Assembly: GCA_022184915.1 (NCBI GenBank)
Contig: JAGTJU010000004.1
Span: 604,057 to 668,056 of the forward strand
Direction: 5' to 3'
DNA: 64,000 bases
Source of the DNA: Myxococcales bacterium
Lineage (GTDB): Bacteria; Myxococcota_A; Polyangia; Fen-1088
The notes under the pieces are model-generated. The model was not told the DNA's origin. It searched no databases and saw only the letters and a program-made list of their open reading frames with translations. Numbering within the stretch: position 1 is the first letter of the stretch; each line of letters begins with the position of its first letter. The translations under genes were made by a program, and so were the position numbers. This document shows, in pieces, positions 26,779 through 39,407 of the stretch.

Positions 26779-29700
26779 CTACTGGCAGCGCCCGTTGCTG
26801 CAACTCGTTCCCCCGCCGCAGGCGTTGCCACACTGGCCGCAGTGGCTTCCATGGGTAGCCAGGTTCACGCAGGCGCCTCCGCACTCGGCCTGCCCGGGGG
26901 GGCACAGGGAGCAGCAGCGGAACCCCGTGGCGGGGTGCTTGTAGTTTTCGGGGACCGCGACCGCGCTGAAGTTGCAGCGAAGCGCCGAGAGGCCGCTGTA
27001 GTGGTCGCTGGTGGAGTCTCCCCCGCGCAAGGTGTAGATGCGTCGGCCGTCGCCCAGCGTACCCGCGCAGTCCTCGGTCCACTCCGATACGTTGCCGCTC
27101 ATGTCGAAGGCGCCTTGCTCGCCGGGGGCGGTATCGAGGTCGGCGGTCTTGCAGGCCCCTTTGGCTCCTGTGGGCAGCGTCTGGGCGTCCGCGGGCGAGG
27201 CCCATGACTCGAGCCCGTTGCAGGCCGCAGGCTGGTAAACGTTGCCGTAGGGGTAAAGCTCGGCGCCCGTGCGATCGTAAGCGCAGGCAAAGCCCCACTC
27301 ATCCGTGGCGACGCTGGCGGTGGCGCAGCTGGTGCGGTTGGTACGGCAAAGGCGCATGCCGGCTGTGGCACAGGCGGCTTGCGCCTCGACGAAGGTCACC
27401 GAAGTCCAGGACAAGACTCCCGGCTTCGAGCACGCGCGCGCAGAGGCCGCACCGGGGTCGGCTGCGAGAGCGTCGGGGCGGCTCGCTTCGTGCTGGTACA
27501 TGAAATACGGTGTCGTCGCCGCGGCCACGTACACGACGTCATCGCGGACCCCTCGACAGGGAAGGCCGCCGCACGTGATGAGTCCGGGGGGATTGTCCCA
27601 GGCCTCGTCGGTGAGGCCGTCGCAGTCGTTGTCCTCGTCGTCGCAGCGCTCGTCGCTGGGCAGGGGAGCCGGAGCGCCGAAGCGGCACGAGGCCGGTTGC
27701 GTCTTGTCGGCGGGATCGCAGGCGCGCGTGCCGGTCCGTCGGCAAGATCCCACGCCGTCATCGCTGCACGTGGCGCCCAGGGTGGGCTCGAACTCGTCGG
27801 TGGCGCCGTCGCAGTCGTTGTCCTTGCCATCGCACCACGTCTCTTGGTCAAGAACCTCGCTAGCCGCCGTGAGTTGAACATCGGGGCCGTAGCTGCAGAG
27901 CCAGTCCGGGGCTTGTCCGGCGCCCGGGCTGCGACACTCGGGCTTGGCGCCCCCCGGTACACTGCCACACGCCCCAAGGCTCAAACAGAAGTTGCCGGGG
28001 CGAAGCAGGTCGGGATCGGCCTCGTCGGTTTTCCTGTCACAGTCGTTGTCCTTGCCGTCGCAGACCTCCGGGCCGGTGGGGGTGCAGCTATACTCGCAGC
28101 CGTTGCTGGGGTCCCCATCCTGATTCACCCAGCCGTTTTGGCAGGGCCCCAACGTGCAGCTGCTCGCCTGGCACAGCGCCACTGCGTTGGTGAATGTGCA
28201 GCGCGTGCCACAGGCGCCGCACGTCCGCGGGTCGTTCGCCTTGTCGAACCCATTGTCGATGGTCCCGTCGCAGTCGTTGTCGATGTCGTCACACAGCTCG
28301 GCTCGCGGTGTTTGGTGGTTTTGGCAGACCCGTTGGCCCCCGAGGCAACTGTAGGTGCCTAGCTTGCAAAGCCCGCGGCAGGTCCCCGCGACGGGGTCGC
28401 ATCCCACCGTGGCGTCGGGGTAGCACGCCTTCGCCAGCTGAGGGTCGCTTTCGTCGATGCTTCCGTCGCAGTCGTTGTCCTTGCCGTCACAAACTTCCAC
28501 ACCGCCGTTGCTGGGGCTGCACGCGTACTCGCAGCCGTCGGCCTCGCTTCCGTTCACGTTTGCGTAGCCGGCCAGGCACGAGCCCATGGCGCACGAGCTG
28601 CTGGCGCACGTGGACCCTGCGTTCGCAAACTGGCAGCGGCGGCCACACTGCCCGCAGTTGTTTGCGTCGGAGGTCTTGTCGATGCCCTCGTCCGTCAGGC
28701 CGTCGCAGTCGTTGTCTACGCCGTCACACACCTCGGCGCCGCTGGCGACACAGAAGTACTCGCACCCGGTGCCTGGCAGGCCGTCGAGGTTGTAGAAGTT
28801 GGCGTTGCAGCTCCCCAGCGCGCAGGCACCCGCCTGACACAGGGGGACCGCATTGGCGAAGGCACAGACCTGTCCGCACTGGCCGCAGTTGCGCGGATCG
28901 GAGGTCTTGTCGATCCCTTCGTCTGTCAGGCCATCGCAGTCGTCGTCGGCGCCGTTACACACGTCTTGGCCGCGGAACGTGCACGCGTACTCACAGCCGT
29001 CTGCTGGCGAGACGTTCAGATTCACGAACCCGGGCGAGCAGACCTCGATCTGGCACACGCCTGCCGAACACCTTGGCACGGCGTTTTCGAAGCCACAGCG
29101 CGTGCAGTTGCCGCAGTAGCGGATATCGCTTTGTTTATCGAACCCTTCGTCGGTCAGCCCATCGCAGTTGTTGTCGCGTCCGTCACACACCTCGATGCCG
29201 GGCTCCTGCGCTCCCAAGCAGACGAGCCGGCCCGAGGTGCAGGTGATCACGCCCCTTGTACAAATGCCCACGCTCTGGACCTCGGGGCCACAGGCGGCGC
29301 CTGCGTCGACGGGATCGTTGTCGATGCCGCCGTCGCAATCGTTGTCGACGCCATCGCAGACCTCGACGCCGCCGTTCGAGGGAACACAATCGTACTCGCA
29401 GCCATCCTCGGTCCGCTGGTTACGATCGATCCGCCCCGGTTCGCAGGCGCCCATGCTGCAAATCCCGCCCGCACACGAGGCTGCCGCGTTCGGAAAGTCA
29501 CACACCTTCCCGCAGCCTCCACAGTTGGCGAGATCGGTGGCAAAGGCGAAGCCCTCGTCGACCTGGCCATCGCAGTCGTTGTCGGCGCCATCACACAGTT
29601 CGGCGCCATCATTGCTCTTGAGACACTCGCAGCCGTTTTCGGCCGTCCCATCCGAGTCGAACCAGCCGGGCAGGCATTCGCTCACGCCGCAGGTCCCTTG

Positions 29701-30125
29701 GGTGCACGCGGGTAGGGCGCGGCTCACCACGCAAACCCGCCCGCACGCCCCACAGTTGCCCGGGTCATTGGCGAGGTCGAAGCCATTGTCCACGACGCCA
29801 TCGCAGTCGTCGTCGATCCCGTTGCAGGTCTCGGGGGCGATCTCGCACACGCGGCCATCGGGCTGCAAGACGGCCCCGTCGGGCAGCGCTGGCAGGCCGT
29901 CGGGGCGCCCGCCGTTGTTCGCACCCCCACCACTTGCGTCGGTGAAGAAGACGTTGCCGAAGCCGTCCGGGTTGTCGAAGCCCGGACGCGCCGCTGCGTC
30001 GGAGTTGAGCTCGAAGCTGCGCAGTTCGCAGCCTGCCAGGTTTCCGACAAGCAGTGCCAGAACGACGAGGCCAGTCACGGGGGCGGCGGGAGCCCGGGCC
30101 GGGCAGAGTTTCGTTGCGGTCGACA

Positions 30126-30126
<1 letters not shown>
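26779..30126 (-). CDS. Giant MopE-type metal-binding lipoprotein with C-terminal FGE-like domain
   Basis: This 1115-residue lipoprotein has a signal peptide and lipobox L-A-G-C (C33). Eleven copies of a C-D-G-x-D-N-D-C-D-G-x-x-D-E motif (variants included) lie between about residues 100 and 850, separated by Cys-rich stretches with G-x-C-G-x-x-C. These match the putative metal-binding repeat of the copper-binding MopE family and would bind Ca2+ or Cu2+. Residues about 870-1065 resemble formylglycine-generating enzyme/sulfatase-modifying domains (D-M-S-G-N-V-S-E-W, R-G-G-D, T-G-F-R-C-C), then a Cys-rich tail. ATG at 30126 has an AAGGAG site and overlaps the upstream gene's stop (TGATG), so the pair is translationally coupled. 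Confidence 0.8.
27600..29835 (-). repeat. Coding repeats: 11 D-N-D-C-D-G modules in the lipoprotein
   Basis: The + strand shows the recurring block gtcgcagtcgttgtc within each module. Modules are about 55-70 codons apart and vary between copies, so this is an old, diverged tandem array and not a recent expansion. Confidence 0.8.
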
Positions 30127-34322
<4,196 letters not shown>

Positions 34323-34420
34323 GCCCCGCACCTGAAGCTAAATCGTCGTACCGAACGCCCGCGAAGGTCTTGGTGCCACATCGGCACAAGTTCCGCGCCG
34401 AAGGCCGTCCCTGCGGCGGC

Positions 34421-34450
34421 AGCATATCGAACGAGGCTTTCCTATGTAAA
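34421..34450 (-). promoter_or_regulatory. Sigma-70-type promoter of the MopE-type gene pair
   Basis: Read on the minus strand, TTTACA (34450-34445) and TATGCT (34426-34421) are 18 bp apart. It lies about 100 bp upstream of the ATG at 34322 and is the best promoter match in the 264-bp intergenic stretch. Confidence 0.5.
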
Positions 34451-34586
34451 CGGAATCCCGGGCCTTTGTGGGCAATCGGGGCGTTCCGTTCCAGGTAGGG
34501 AGCGGGCGTGGAATGGCGCGCGCAGGTGGGCCCACAACTCCTGACAGGCACCCACGGAGCACCGGTCAGGCGAGCCCTACGCGGGC

Positions 34587-35234
34587 TCAGGGGGCACAGA
34601 CGGCCAGCGGGCGTCCTGCCTTTTGTCGGCGCTTGTCCGCGTACATGGCGGCGTCGGCGGCGCGCAGCAGCGCCTCCGGATCGGGCCCGCCGTCCGGGCA
34701 GGTGGCCGTGCCGAGGCTCATGCCCACGGCCCGCGTGTGTCGCTCGTTCTCCGCCGCCAAGGCCTCTCGCAACCGTGCCTGCACCGCGTGGGCTTGCAGG
34801 GGTGAGCAGTCCGGCAGCAAGATGCCGAACTCGTCGCCGCCCAGCCGGCAGACCAGGTCGTGGGCCCGCGTGGCCGATTGCAAGAAGCGCGACACCCAGC
34901 GGAGGAGGGCGTCGCCCGCCGCGTGCCCGTCGTTGTCGTTGACGAGCTTGAGATCGTTGACGTCGACCAAGAGGATGCTGAAGCGATAGTCGAGCTTCCG
35001 TCGTCCGCGCGAGATCTCCTCGGCCAGCCGTTCGTCGAAGTAGCGGCGGTTCCAGAGACCTGTCAGGGGGTCACGGTAGGCCAGCTTGCGAAAGGCCCTG
35101 AGCTGCGCCAGCTCTTCGCGCAACGCCCGGTTCTCTGCGATGAGTCCGTCGAGCGCAGTCTGCAATTCACCCAGCGGCGAAGGCGGGGTGGACAGGGACG
35201 GGTATTCGGGAGAGGTTTCGGCCAGAGCTTTCAT
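34587..35234 (-). CDS. GGDEF domain protein (diguanylate cyclase)
   Basis: This 215-residue protein has an N-terminal coiled-coil (about 20-50, E-N-R-A-L-R-E-E-L-A-Q-L) and a complete GGDEF domain. D-P-L-T-G-L-W-N-R-R begins the domain. The active-site loop is R-L-G-G-D-E-F and is preceded at the right spacing by an inhibitory I-site RxxD (R-A-H-D). It should make cyclic di-GMP from GTP with product inhibition. There is no membrane or sensory domain, so activity may depend on dimerisation through the coiled-coil or on a partner. Confidence 0.9.
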   Translation of the reverse strand: MKALAETSPEYPSLSTPPSPLGELQTALDGLIAENRALREELAQLRAFRKLAYRDPLTGLWNRRYFDERLAEEISRGRRKLDYRFSILLVDVNDLKLVNDNDGHAAGDALLRWVSRFLQSATRAHDLVCRLGGDEFGILLPDCSPLQAHAVQARLREALAAENERHTRAVGMSLGTATCPDGGPDPEALLRAADAAMYADKRRQKAGRPLAVCAP

Positions 35235-35336
35235 GGGCGTGTCCGGTTGGGGTTGCTTTTCCGTAACAGCAAGCTGTGTGCCACCCGTAACACCTCACGT
35301 GTTTTCGGGGCCTTAGGGGCGGCACGCGCCACCCGT

Positions 35337-35393
35337 GTCAGATCCCTGCCTGGGGGATTGCGTCAGCTCTGACTATCGAGCCAGGGATCTGAC
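35337..35393. repeat. 57-bp inverted-repeat element with nested dyad
   Basis: GTCAGATCCCTG (35337-35348) is the perfect reverse complement of CAGGGATCTGAC (35382-35393). Inside lies a second dyad, GTCAG-CT-CTGAC (35362-35373), that repeats the first five bases of the arm. It is between the GGDEF start and the slyD-like promoter. It resembles a small mobile or REP-like element, or a recombination or protein-binding site. Confidence 0.5.
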
Positions 35394-35434
35394 GGGCAAA
35401 AATGGCCGGGTGCTAGGCGCTTTTTGCCGATGAA

Positions 35435-35463
35435 TTGGCTCGGCAGGCGTGAGGCTCTAAAAT
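35435..35463 (+). promoter_or_regulatory. Sigma-70-type promoter of the slyD-like gene, leaderless arrangement
   Basis: TTGGCT at 35435-35440 and TAAAAT at 35458-35463 are 17 bp apart. The ATG at 35471 begins seven bases after the -10 hexamer. No Shine-Dalgarno fits between them, so the mRNA probably starts at the AUG. Confidence 0.6.
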
Positions 35464-35470
35464 CCTCGCC

Positions 35471-35965
35471 ATGAAGATCGAGCCTGGAACCGTGGTGAAC
35501 CTCAGCTTCGACCTTTGCGACGAGCGAGGTGAGATCATCGAGGCCTCGGATATCTCGGGGGCGATATCCTTCATCCACGGGCGGGGGGCGATCATTCCGG
35601 GGCTCGATCGGCGGCTCGCCGGCCTCGGGGTCGGCGACGAGCGTGACTTTACCTTCCCGCCCGAGGAGGCCTTCGGCAGGCTCGAGGCCGCGCCGAAGAA
35701 AACCGTTGCACGCAACGAATTCCCGGCAGAGGCGCCGCTCGTCGTGGGAGCCGAGTTCGAGGCGGGCCTGCCGGGCGGACAAAAAGTGAAGCTGGTCGTG
35801 GACGCCATCGAAGCTGCTCACGTAACCGTGCGCATGGTTCACCCGCTGGCGGGCCAAACCGTCAGCATGAGCGTGAAGGTGTTGGGCGTCCGTACAGCCA
35901 CCGCGCATGAACGCGAGACGGGCAAAGTGGCCCTGCGTCCGCCCCCGCCACCCCAGGGGATTTGA
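35471..35965 (+). CDS. SlyD-like FKBP-type peptidyl-prolyl cis-trans isomerase
   Basis: This 164-residue protein matches the SlyD type: an FKBP half (about 1-70), an inserted chaperone (IF) domain (about 71-125), and a returning FKBP strand with H-P-L-A-G-Q-T-V-S-M-S-V. The F-I-H-G-R-G-A-I-I-P-G-L segment is the typical substrate-pocket motif. The His/Cys-rich metal-binding tail of enteric SlyD is absent; the C-terminus is Pro-rich. There is no signal peptide, so a cytoplasmic folding catalyst is likely. It converges on the glycosyltransferase gene with a 7-bp gap. Confidence 0.85.
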   Translation: MKIEPGTVVNLSFDLCDERGEIIEASDISGAISFIHGRGAIIPGLDRRLAGLGVGDERDFTFPPEEAFGRLEAAPKKTVARNEFPAEAPLVVGAEFEAGLPGGQKVKLVVDAIEAAHVTVRMVHPLAGQTVSMSVKVLGVRTATAHERETGKVALRPPPPPQGI

Positions 35966-35972
35966 GAGCGCA

Positions 35973-37634
35973 TCAGGCAAGGTTCGCGCGCGCGAGCATC
36001 TGGACGAGTCGCCCTGAAATCGTGTGCCGCTGCAAGACGGCGTCGCGGCCGCGCGCGGCAAATGCCGCCGCCCGATCCGGGTGTGCCAGGTAGTGCCGGG
36101 TCTTGTCGTGAAGCTCGTCGAAGCTGCCGTGGGTCTCGATTTCGGTGCCCACCTCGAACACTTCGGCCAGCGCGTCCGACCGTTCGGCGAGCACGAAGCC
36201 GCCGCAGGCGGCAATGTCGAATACCCTCATGGTCACGATGTCTGCTTGGTAGATGCGCCCCACATCGACATTCACGGCGCTGGCGTTGTAGATCTTCGTG
36301 ACGTCCAGGTTGTGGGCGGCGCTGCCGCGGTAGTGGGCCTGGTGTCCCGGGCAGAGCCGGTCCATGGCGCTCCAGCCCGCGTCTCCCCACACCCACATTC
36401 CCAGGTCTCCCAGGCCCGCGACGAAGCGCAGCCGCTTTTCGGCCGCAGAAATCTCCGCCACGGCCTGAGCTGCGGCCCCTCCGGAGGCGCTTGCCAGACC
36501 GGGATGGATGTCGTCGAGCGCAGTCGGCGCGAGCAACGTGTTCAGGTCCTGCCGTTGCCGGGCGAGCGCGCGCTCGAGCCAGGCACGGGCCTGCTCGGCG
36601 CCGACCTCGGGCCCCCCCACCTTCTGCGCGACAGCGAGGAAGCTGCGCTCGAAGCGGGGGATCTCGAGCGCGATGCTCGATCCCACGTACGTCGGCCGGC
36701 CCCCCCCGTAGCGGAGCCGCTCTTCGGGATCGAGTGGCAAGGGAGCCCGGCGCACCGGGTTTGCGGCCAAAGGCAAGTACGCCACGTTCGAGAACCCCGC
36801 CCCACGAAACAGGGGCACGTGGGCCTTTCGGTACGTGAACACGTGCGCGCTGTCGGTGCAGAGGCGCGCCGGGGGCAGGGCGCTGGTACTGGGATCCACC
36901 TCCCAGCACACGAGGGGCAGGCCCAGCTCGTGACAGAACTCCACCAGGCCTTCCGTGTAATTGATCGCGGCGAGCACGCGAGGGCGGGCCTCCCTCACGG
37001 CCAGGGCAAGCTCCTCTTGCGAGAGGCCTTGGAGGTCGAGGGTGTAGACGCGATAGCCGGACTCCCAGAGCGCCTCCGCGACGTCGTCGACGAAGAGCCC
37101 GCCTCGCGCGACGAAAGCCAGGGGCAACGCGGGATCGGCCGCGAGCAGGCGGCGCTCGTGATGGTAAAGCTGGCCGAGCACCGGGTGCATGACCGTGTCG
37201 CAGCTCGCAAGCGCCGTACGCGCCGCGAGCAGGTCCGTTCCCATGAGCAGGCGCAGCTTGCCGTGCAGAAGAGCGTCACTGAAATCGGCGGCACCCAACA
37301 GCAGGCGCAGGAGCCAAGGATCACGATCCCAGGCGTACACCACGCGTTCTGGATCTTGCGCGAGCAAATCGGCCACCAGAAGGGGATCTCCCAAGCCCAG
37401 CACCGCGAGAGGGCTCGAACCCGCGCAGGGGTCGAGCGCCCGGGCGCGCGCTTCGTCACCCAAACTGAGCGGGAACCATCGGTCTCCCCGGTGGTAGTGC
37501 CAGCTGCCTTCCTCAGCCCGGCCCACATGGTCTCCACTCACGGGCCAGCTGATGCGGTTGACCAAGGCGGGGGCCACCTGGGACAGGGCACGGAGGTTCG
37601 CGTACAGGTGAGCGCCAGGGCAGGCCAGGTCCAT
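35973..37634 (-). CDS. CgeB-type glycosyltransferase
   Basis: This 553-residue protein has no signal peptide. Residues about 1-250 resemble a variant GT-B N-domain, and the C-terminal 100 residues match the Glyco_trans_1_2 domain of CgeB-like proteins: R-V-F-D-I-A-A-C-G-G-F-V-L, then E-V-F-E-V-G-T-E-I and a final Y-L-A-H-P-D-R-A-A-A-F-A-A-R-G-R region. The family adds sugars to spore-coat or surface components. I chose the ATG at 37634; the frame extends upstream into the divergent HAD gene region without similarity. Acceptor and donor are unknown. Confidence 0.78.
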   Translation of the reverse strand: MDLACPGAHLYANLRALSQVAPALVNRISWPVSGDHVGRAEEGSWHYHRGDRWFPLSLGDEARARALDPCAGSSPLAVLGLGDPLLVADLLAQDPERVVYAWDRDPWLLRLLLGAADFSDALLHGKLRLLMGTDLLAARTALASCDTVMHPVLGQLYHHERRLLAADPALPLAFVARGGLFVDDVAEALWESGYRVYTLDLQGLSQEELALAVREARPRVLAAINYTEGLVEFCHELGLPLVCWEVDPSTSALPPARLCTDSAHVFTYRKAHVPLFRGAGFSNVAYLPLAANPVRRAPLPLDPEERLRYGGGRPTYVGSSIALEIPRFERSFLAVAQKVGGPEVGAEQARAWLERALARQRQDLNTLLAPTALDDIHPGLASASGGAAAQAVAEISAAEKRLRFVAGLGDLGMWVWGDAGWSAMDRLCPGHQAHYRGSAAHNLDVTKIYNASAVNVDVGRIYQADIVTMRVFDIAACGGFVLAERSDALAEVFEVGTEIETHGSFDELHDKTRHYLAHPDRAAAFAARGRDAVLQRHTISGRLVQMLARANLA

Positions 37635-37660
37635 TGGGACCGTAGTGTGGCGGATTCTTT

Positions 37661-37689
37661 GGCGGCCCGCACCTCGGATACGGGCCGCC
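37661..37689 (-). promoter_or_regulatory. GC-rich hairpin in leader of the CgeB-type gene
   Basis: GGCGGCCCG (37661-37669) pairs perfectly with CGGGCCGCC (37681-37689) around an 11-nt loop. It lies between divergent genes, so it cannot terminate either coding transcript. It would fall in the 5' leader of the minus-strand gene if transcription starts further upstream. Confidence 0.4.
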
Positions 37690-37705
37690 CTCGCCAGGAG
37701 CTCTG

Positions 37706-37727
37706 CACGAAACCGGAACGTTTCGTG
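37706..37727. promoter_or_regulatory. 22-bp palindromic operator candidate
   Basis: Arms CACGAAAC (37706-37713) and GTTTCGTG (37720-37727) are perfect reverse complements around a 6-bp spacer. The site overlaps the -35 zone of the TATACT promoter for the HAD gene and lies in a divergent intergenic region. Confidence 0.55.
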
Positions 37728-37746
37728 TGAGATACGCCGTGACGTG

Positions 37747-37752
37747 TATACT
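37747..37752 (+). promoter_or_regulatory. -10 element of the HAD gene, leaderless arrangement
   Basis: TATACT lies eight bases before the ATG at 37761, and no Shine-Dalgarno is present. The -35 region (about 37724-37729) has poor consensus and is covered by the palindrome, which would suit activator or repressor control. Confidence 0.5.
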
Positions 37753-37760
37753 GTCGCGTC

Positions 37761-38426
37761 ATGGCCCTGCAAGCCGTACTGTTCGACCTCGATGGCACCC
37801 TCATCGATTCCGAGCGCGACAACATCGAGTCCGTGGCGATGGCGATGCGCCGCCTGGGCAAGGAACTCTCCGGGGCCGAGCGCGACTTCATCATCGGGCA
37901 CTCCTGGCGCGACATCTACGATCTGCTGGTCCGAAACCACGGCCTGACCCTGCCCATGAGTGAGCTCATCACGATCGCCGTGGACGAGAAACAAAGTCTC
38001 ATCCGGGAACATGGCTTTCACGTGCTGCCCGGCGCCTGCGCGCTGGTCGAACGGTTGGCCGGGGCGGGCGTGCCCTTGGCGATCGCATCCGGGTCGAGCC
38101 GACGCGAGGTGTTCGAGGCCATCGAGGGCATAGGCCTTCGGCCCCACTTTCGGGTCTTGCTCGGGGCCGAGGATTACGCGCCTGGGAAACCCGATCCGGC
38201 GCCGTATCTGGCGGCCATGAAGGGTCTGGGCGTCGAGGCACGCGGATGTGTGGTGATCGAAGATGCTCTTCCGGGCGTGCGGTCCGGCAAGGCGGCTGGG
38301 GCCGCGGTGGTGGGCGTCGAGGCCGGCAACTTCGCGGGCTACGATCTGTCCGAGGCCCATGTCGTGGTGAGGACGCTGGAAGACGTGACCGACGCGCTCT
38401 TCGACCAGGTGCTGGCCCTGCGCTAA
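37761..38426 (+). CDS. HAD-superfamily phosphatase (beta-phosphoglucomutase-like)
   Basis: This 221-residue enzyme has HAD motif I D9-L-D-G-T with D11 as general acid, motif II A-S-G-S-S near 110, K in G-K-P-D-P near 145, and motif IV E-D-A-L-P-G-V near 170. The alpha-helical cap between motifs I and II is of the beta-phosphoglucomutase/phosphatase type. Substrate is not predictable; 2-deoxyglucose-6-phosphate or glycolate-type phosphatases are in the same family. It is followed after 16 bp by the HMG-CoA lyase gene, so the two may be co-transcribed. Confidence 0.85.
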   Translation: MALQAVLFDLDGTLIDSERDNIESVAMAMRRLGKELSGAERDFIIGHSWRDIYDLLVRNHGLTLPMSELITIAVDEKQSLIREHGFHVLPGACALVERLAGAGVPLAIASGSSRREVFEAIEGIGLRPHFRVLLGAEDYAPGKPDPAPYLAAMKGLGVEARGCVVIEDALPGVRSGKAAGAAVVGVEAGNFAGYDLSEAHVVVRTLEDVTDALFDQVLALR

Positions 38427-38442
38427 AATCAAGGAAGGCGCC

Positions 38443-39381
38443 ATGCTCGAGCGACTTCCCCAGACCGTCACGATCTACGAGGTCGGACCGCGTGACGGTC
38501 TGCAAAACGAGTCGCGCCTCATCCCAACCGACAGCAAGATCCAGCTGATTGACGCGCTCTCCGATACAGGCCTTCGCGCCATCGAGATCACCAGCTTCGT
38601 GAACCCGCGGTGGATTCCGCAGCTGGCCGATGCGCTCGAGGTGGCGCGGCGGATCAAGCGCGTCCCGGGGGTGGCGTATTCCGCTTTGGTCCCCAACCTC
38701 AAGGGCCTCGAATCCGCGCTCAGCGCGCACATGCCCGAGATAGCCGTTTTTCTTTCGGCGTCCGAGACGCACAACAAGAAGAACGTCAACAAGTCCATCG
38801 CCGAGACGCTCGAGGCCTTTCGGGAAACGATTCCCCCTGCGCTGGATCAAGGGCTCAAGGTGCGGGCCTACGTGTCCACGGTGTACGGCTGTCCCTACGA
38901 AGGGGCGGTCGATCCCGCGCGTGCGGTGCAGCTTTGCCGCGACCTGCGGGCGCTGGGCTGTTACCAGATCTCTCTCGGAGACACGATCGGCGTGGCCAAC
39001 CCCCGCCAGGTGCGTGAGGTGCTTGCGCGGGTGCTGGAGGAACATCCCCAGGAGGCCGTGGCCGTGCACTTTCACGACACCCGCGGTACGGCGTTGGCCA
39101 ACATCCTGATGGCGGTCGAGATGGGCATCACCACGGTGGATTCAGCCTTGGGGGGCCTCGGCGGGTGCCCGTACGCGCCAGGGGCCTCGGGCAATGTGGC
39201 CACGGAGGACGTGGTGTACATGCTCGAGGGCATGGGCGTGGCCACGGGTGTGGATCTAGATGCGCTCGTGGCCTGCTCCGAGCTGGCCACGTCTCTCGTG
39301 GGGCACGATGTGCCCTCGAAGTACTACCGTGCCGCCATGGGCGCGCGGCAGCGCGCTGTGCGCAAAGAGGCGCCCCCCTGA
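38443..39381 (+). CDS. Hydroxymethylglutaryl-CoA lyase
   Basis: The enzyme cleaves HMG-CoA to acetyl-CoA and acetoacetate in the last step of leucine degradation. The 312-residue TIM barrel has V-G-P-R-D-G-L-Q-N-E near 14-23, H-F-H-D-T with metal ligands near 205, and the signature G-G-L-G-G-C-P-Y-A-P-G-A-S-G-N near 238-252 with the catalytic Cys. The start has an AAGGAAGG site seven bases upstream. It is followed by an enoyl-CoA hydratase and an acyl-CoA carboxylase beta gene, consistent with a liu-type leucine or isovalerate pathway. Confidence 0.92.
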   Translation: MLERLPQTVTIYEVGPRDGLQNESRLIPTDSKIQLIDALSDTGLRAIEITSFVNPRWIPQLADALEVARRIKRVPGVAYSALVPNLKGLESALSAHMPEIAVFLSASETHNKKNVNKSIAETLEAFRETIPPALDQGLKVRAYVSTVYGCPYEGAVDPARAVQLCRDLRALGCYQISLGDTIGVANPRQVREVLARVLEEHPQEAVAVHFHDTRGTALANILMAVEMGITTVDSALGGLGGCPYAPGASGNVATEDVVYMLEGMGVATGVDLDALVACSELATSLVGHDVPSKYYRAAMGARQRAVRKEAPP

Positions 39382-39407
39382 GGGCGCGTACCCCTCACTG
39401 GTGCCTT

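Noticed and set aside
34374-34386. TGCCACATCGGCA, of the same TGCC-N5-GGCA form as the dyads before gspC.
   Set aside because: No sigma-54 -24/-12 element is near it on the minus strand, its central bases differ from the other copies, and it lies downstream of the predicted sigma-70 promoter. It may be chance.
34323-34586. Search for a small gene or RNA in the gap between the GGDEF and VWA genes.
   Set aside because: I see a sigma-70-type promoter but no credible open frame or structured RNA.
37635-38471. Upstream extension of the CgeB-type glycosyltransferase frame through the HAD gene.
   Set aside because: The extension is antisense to the HAD gene, which has intact motifs, and adds no recognisable domain.
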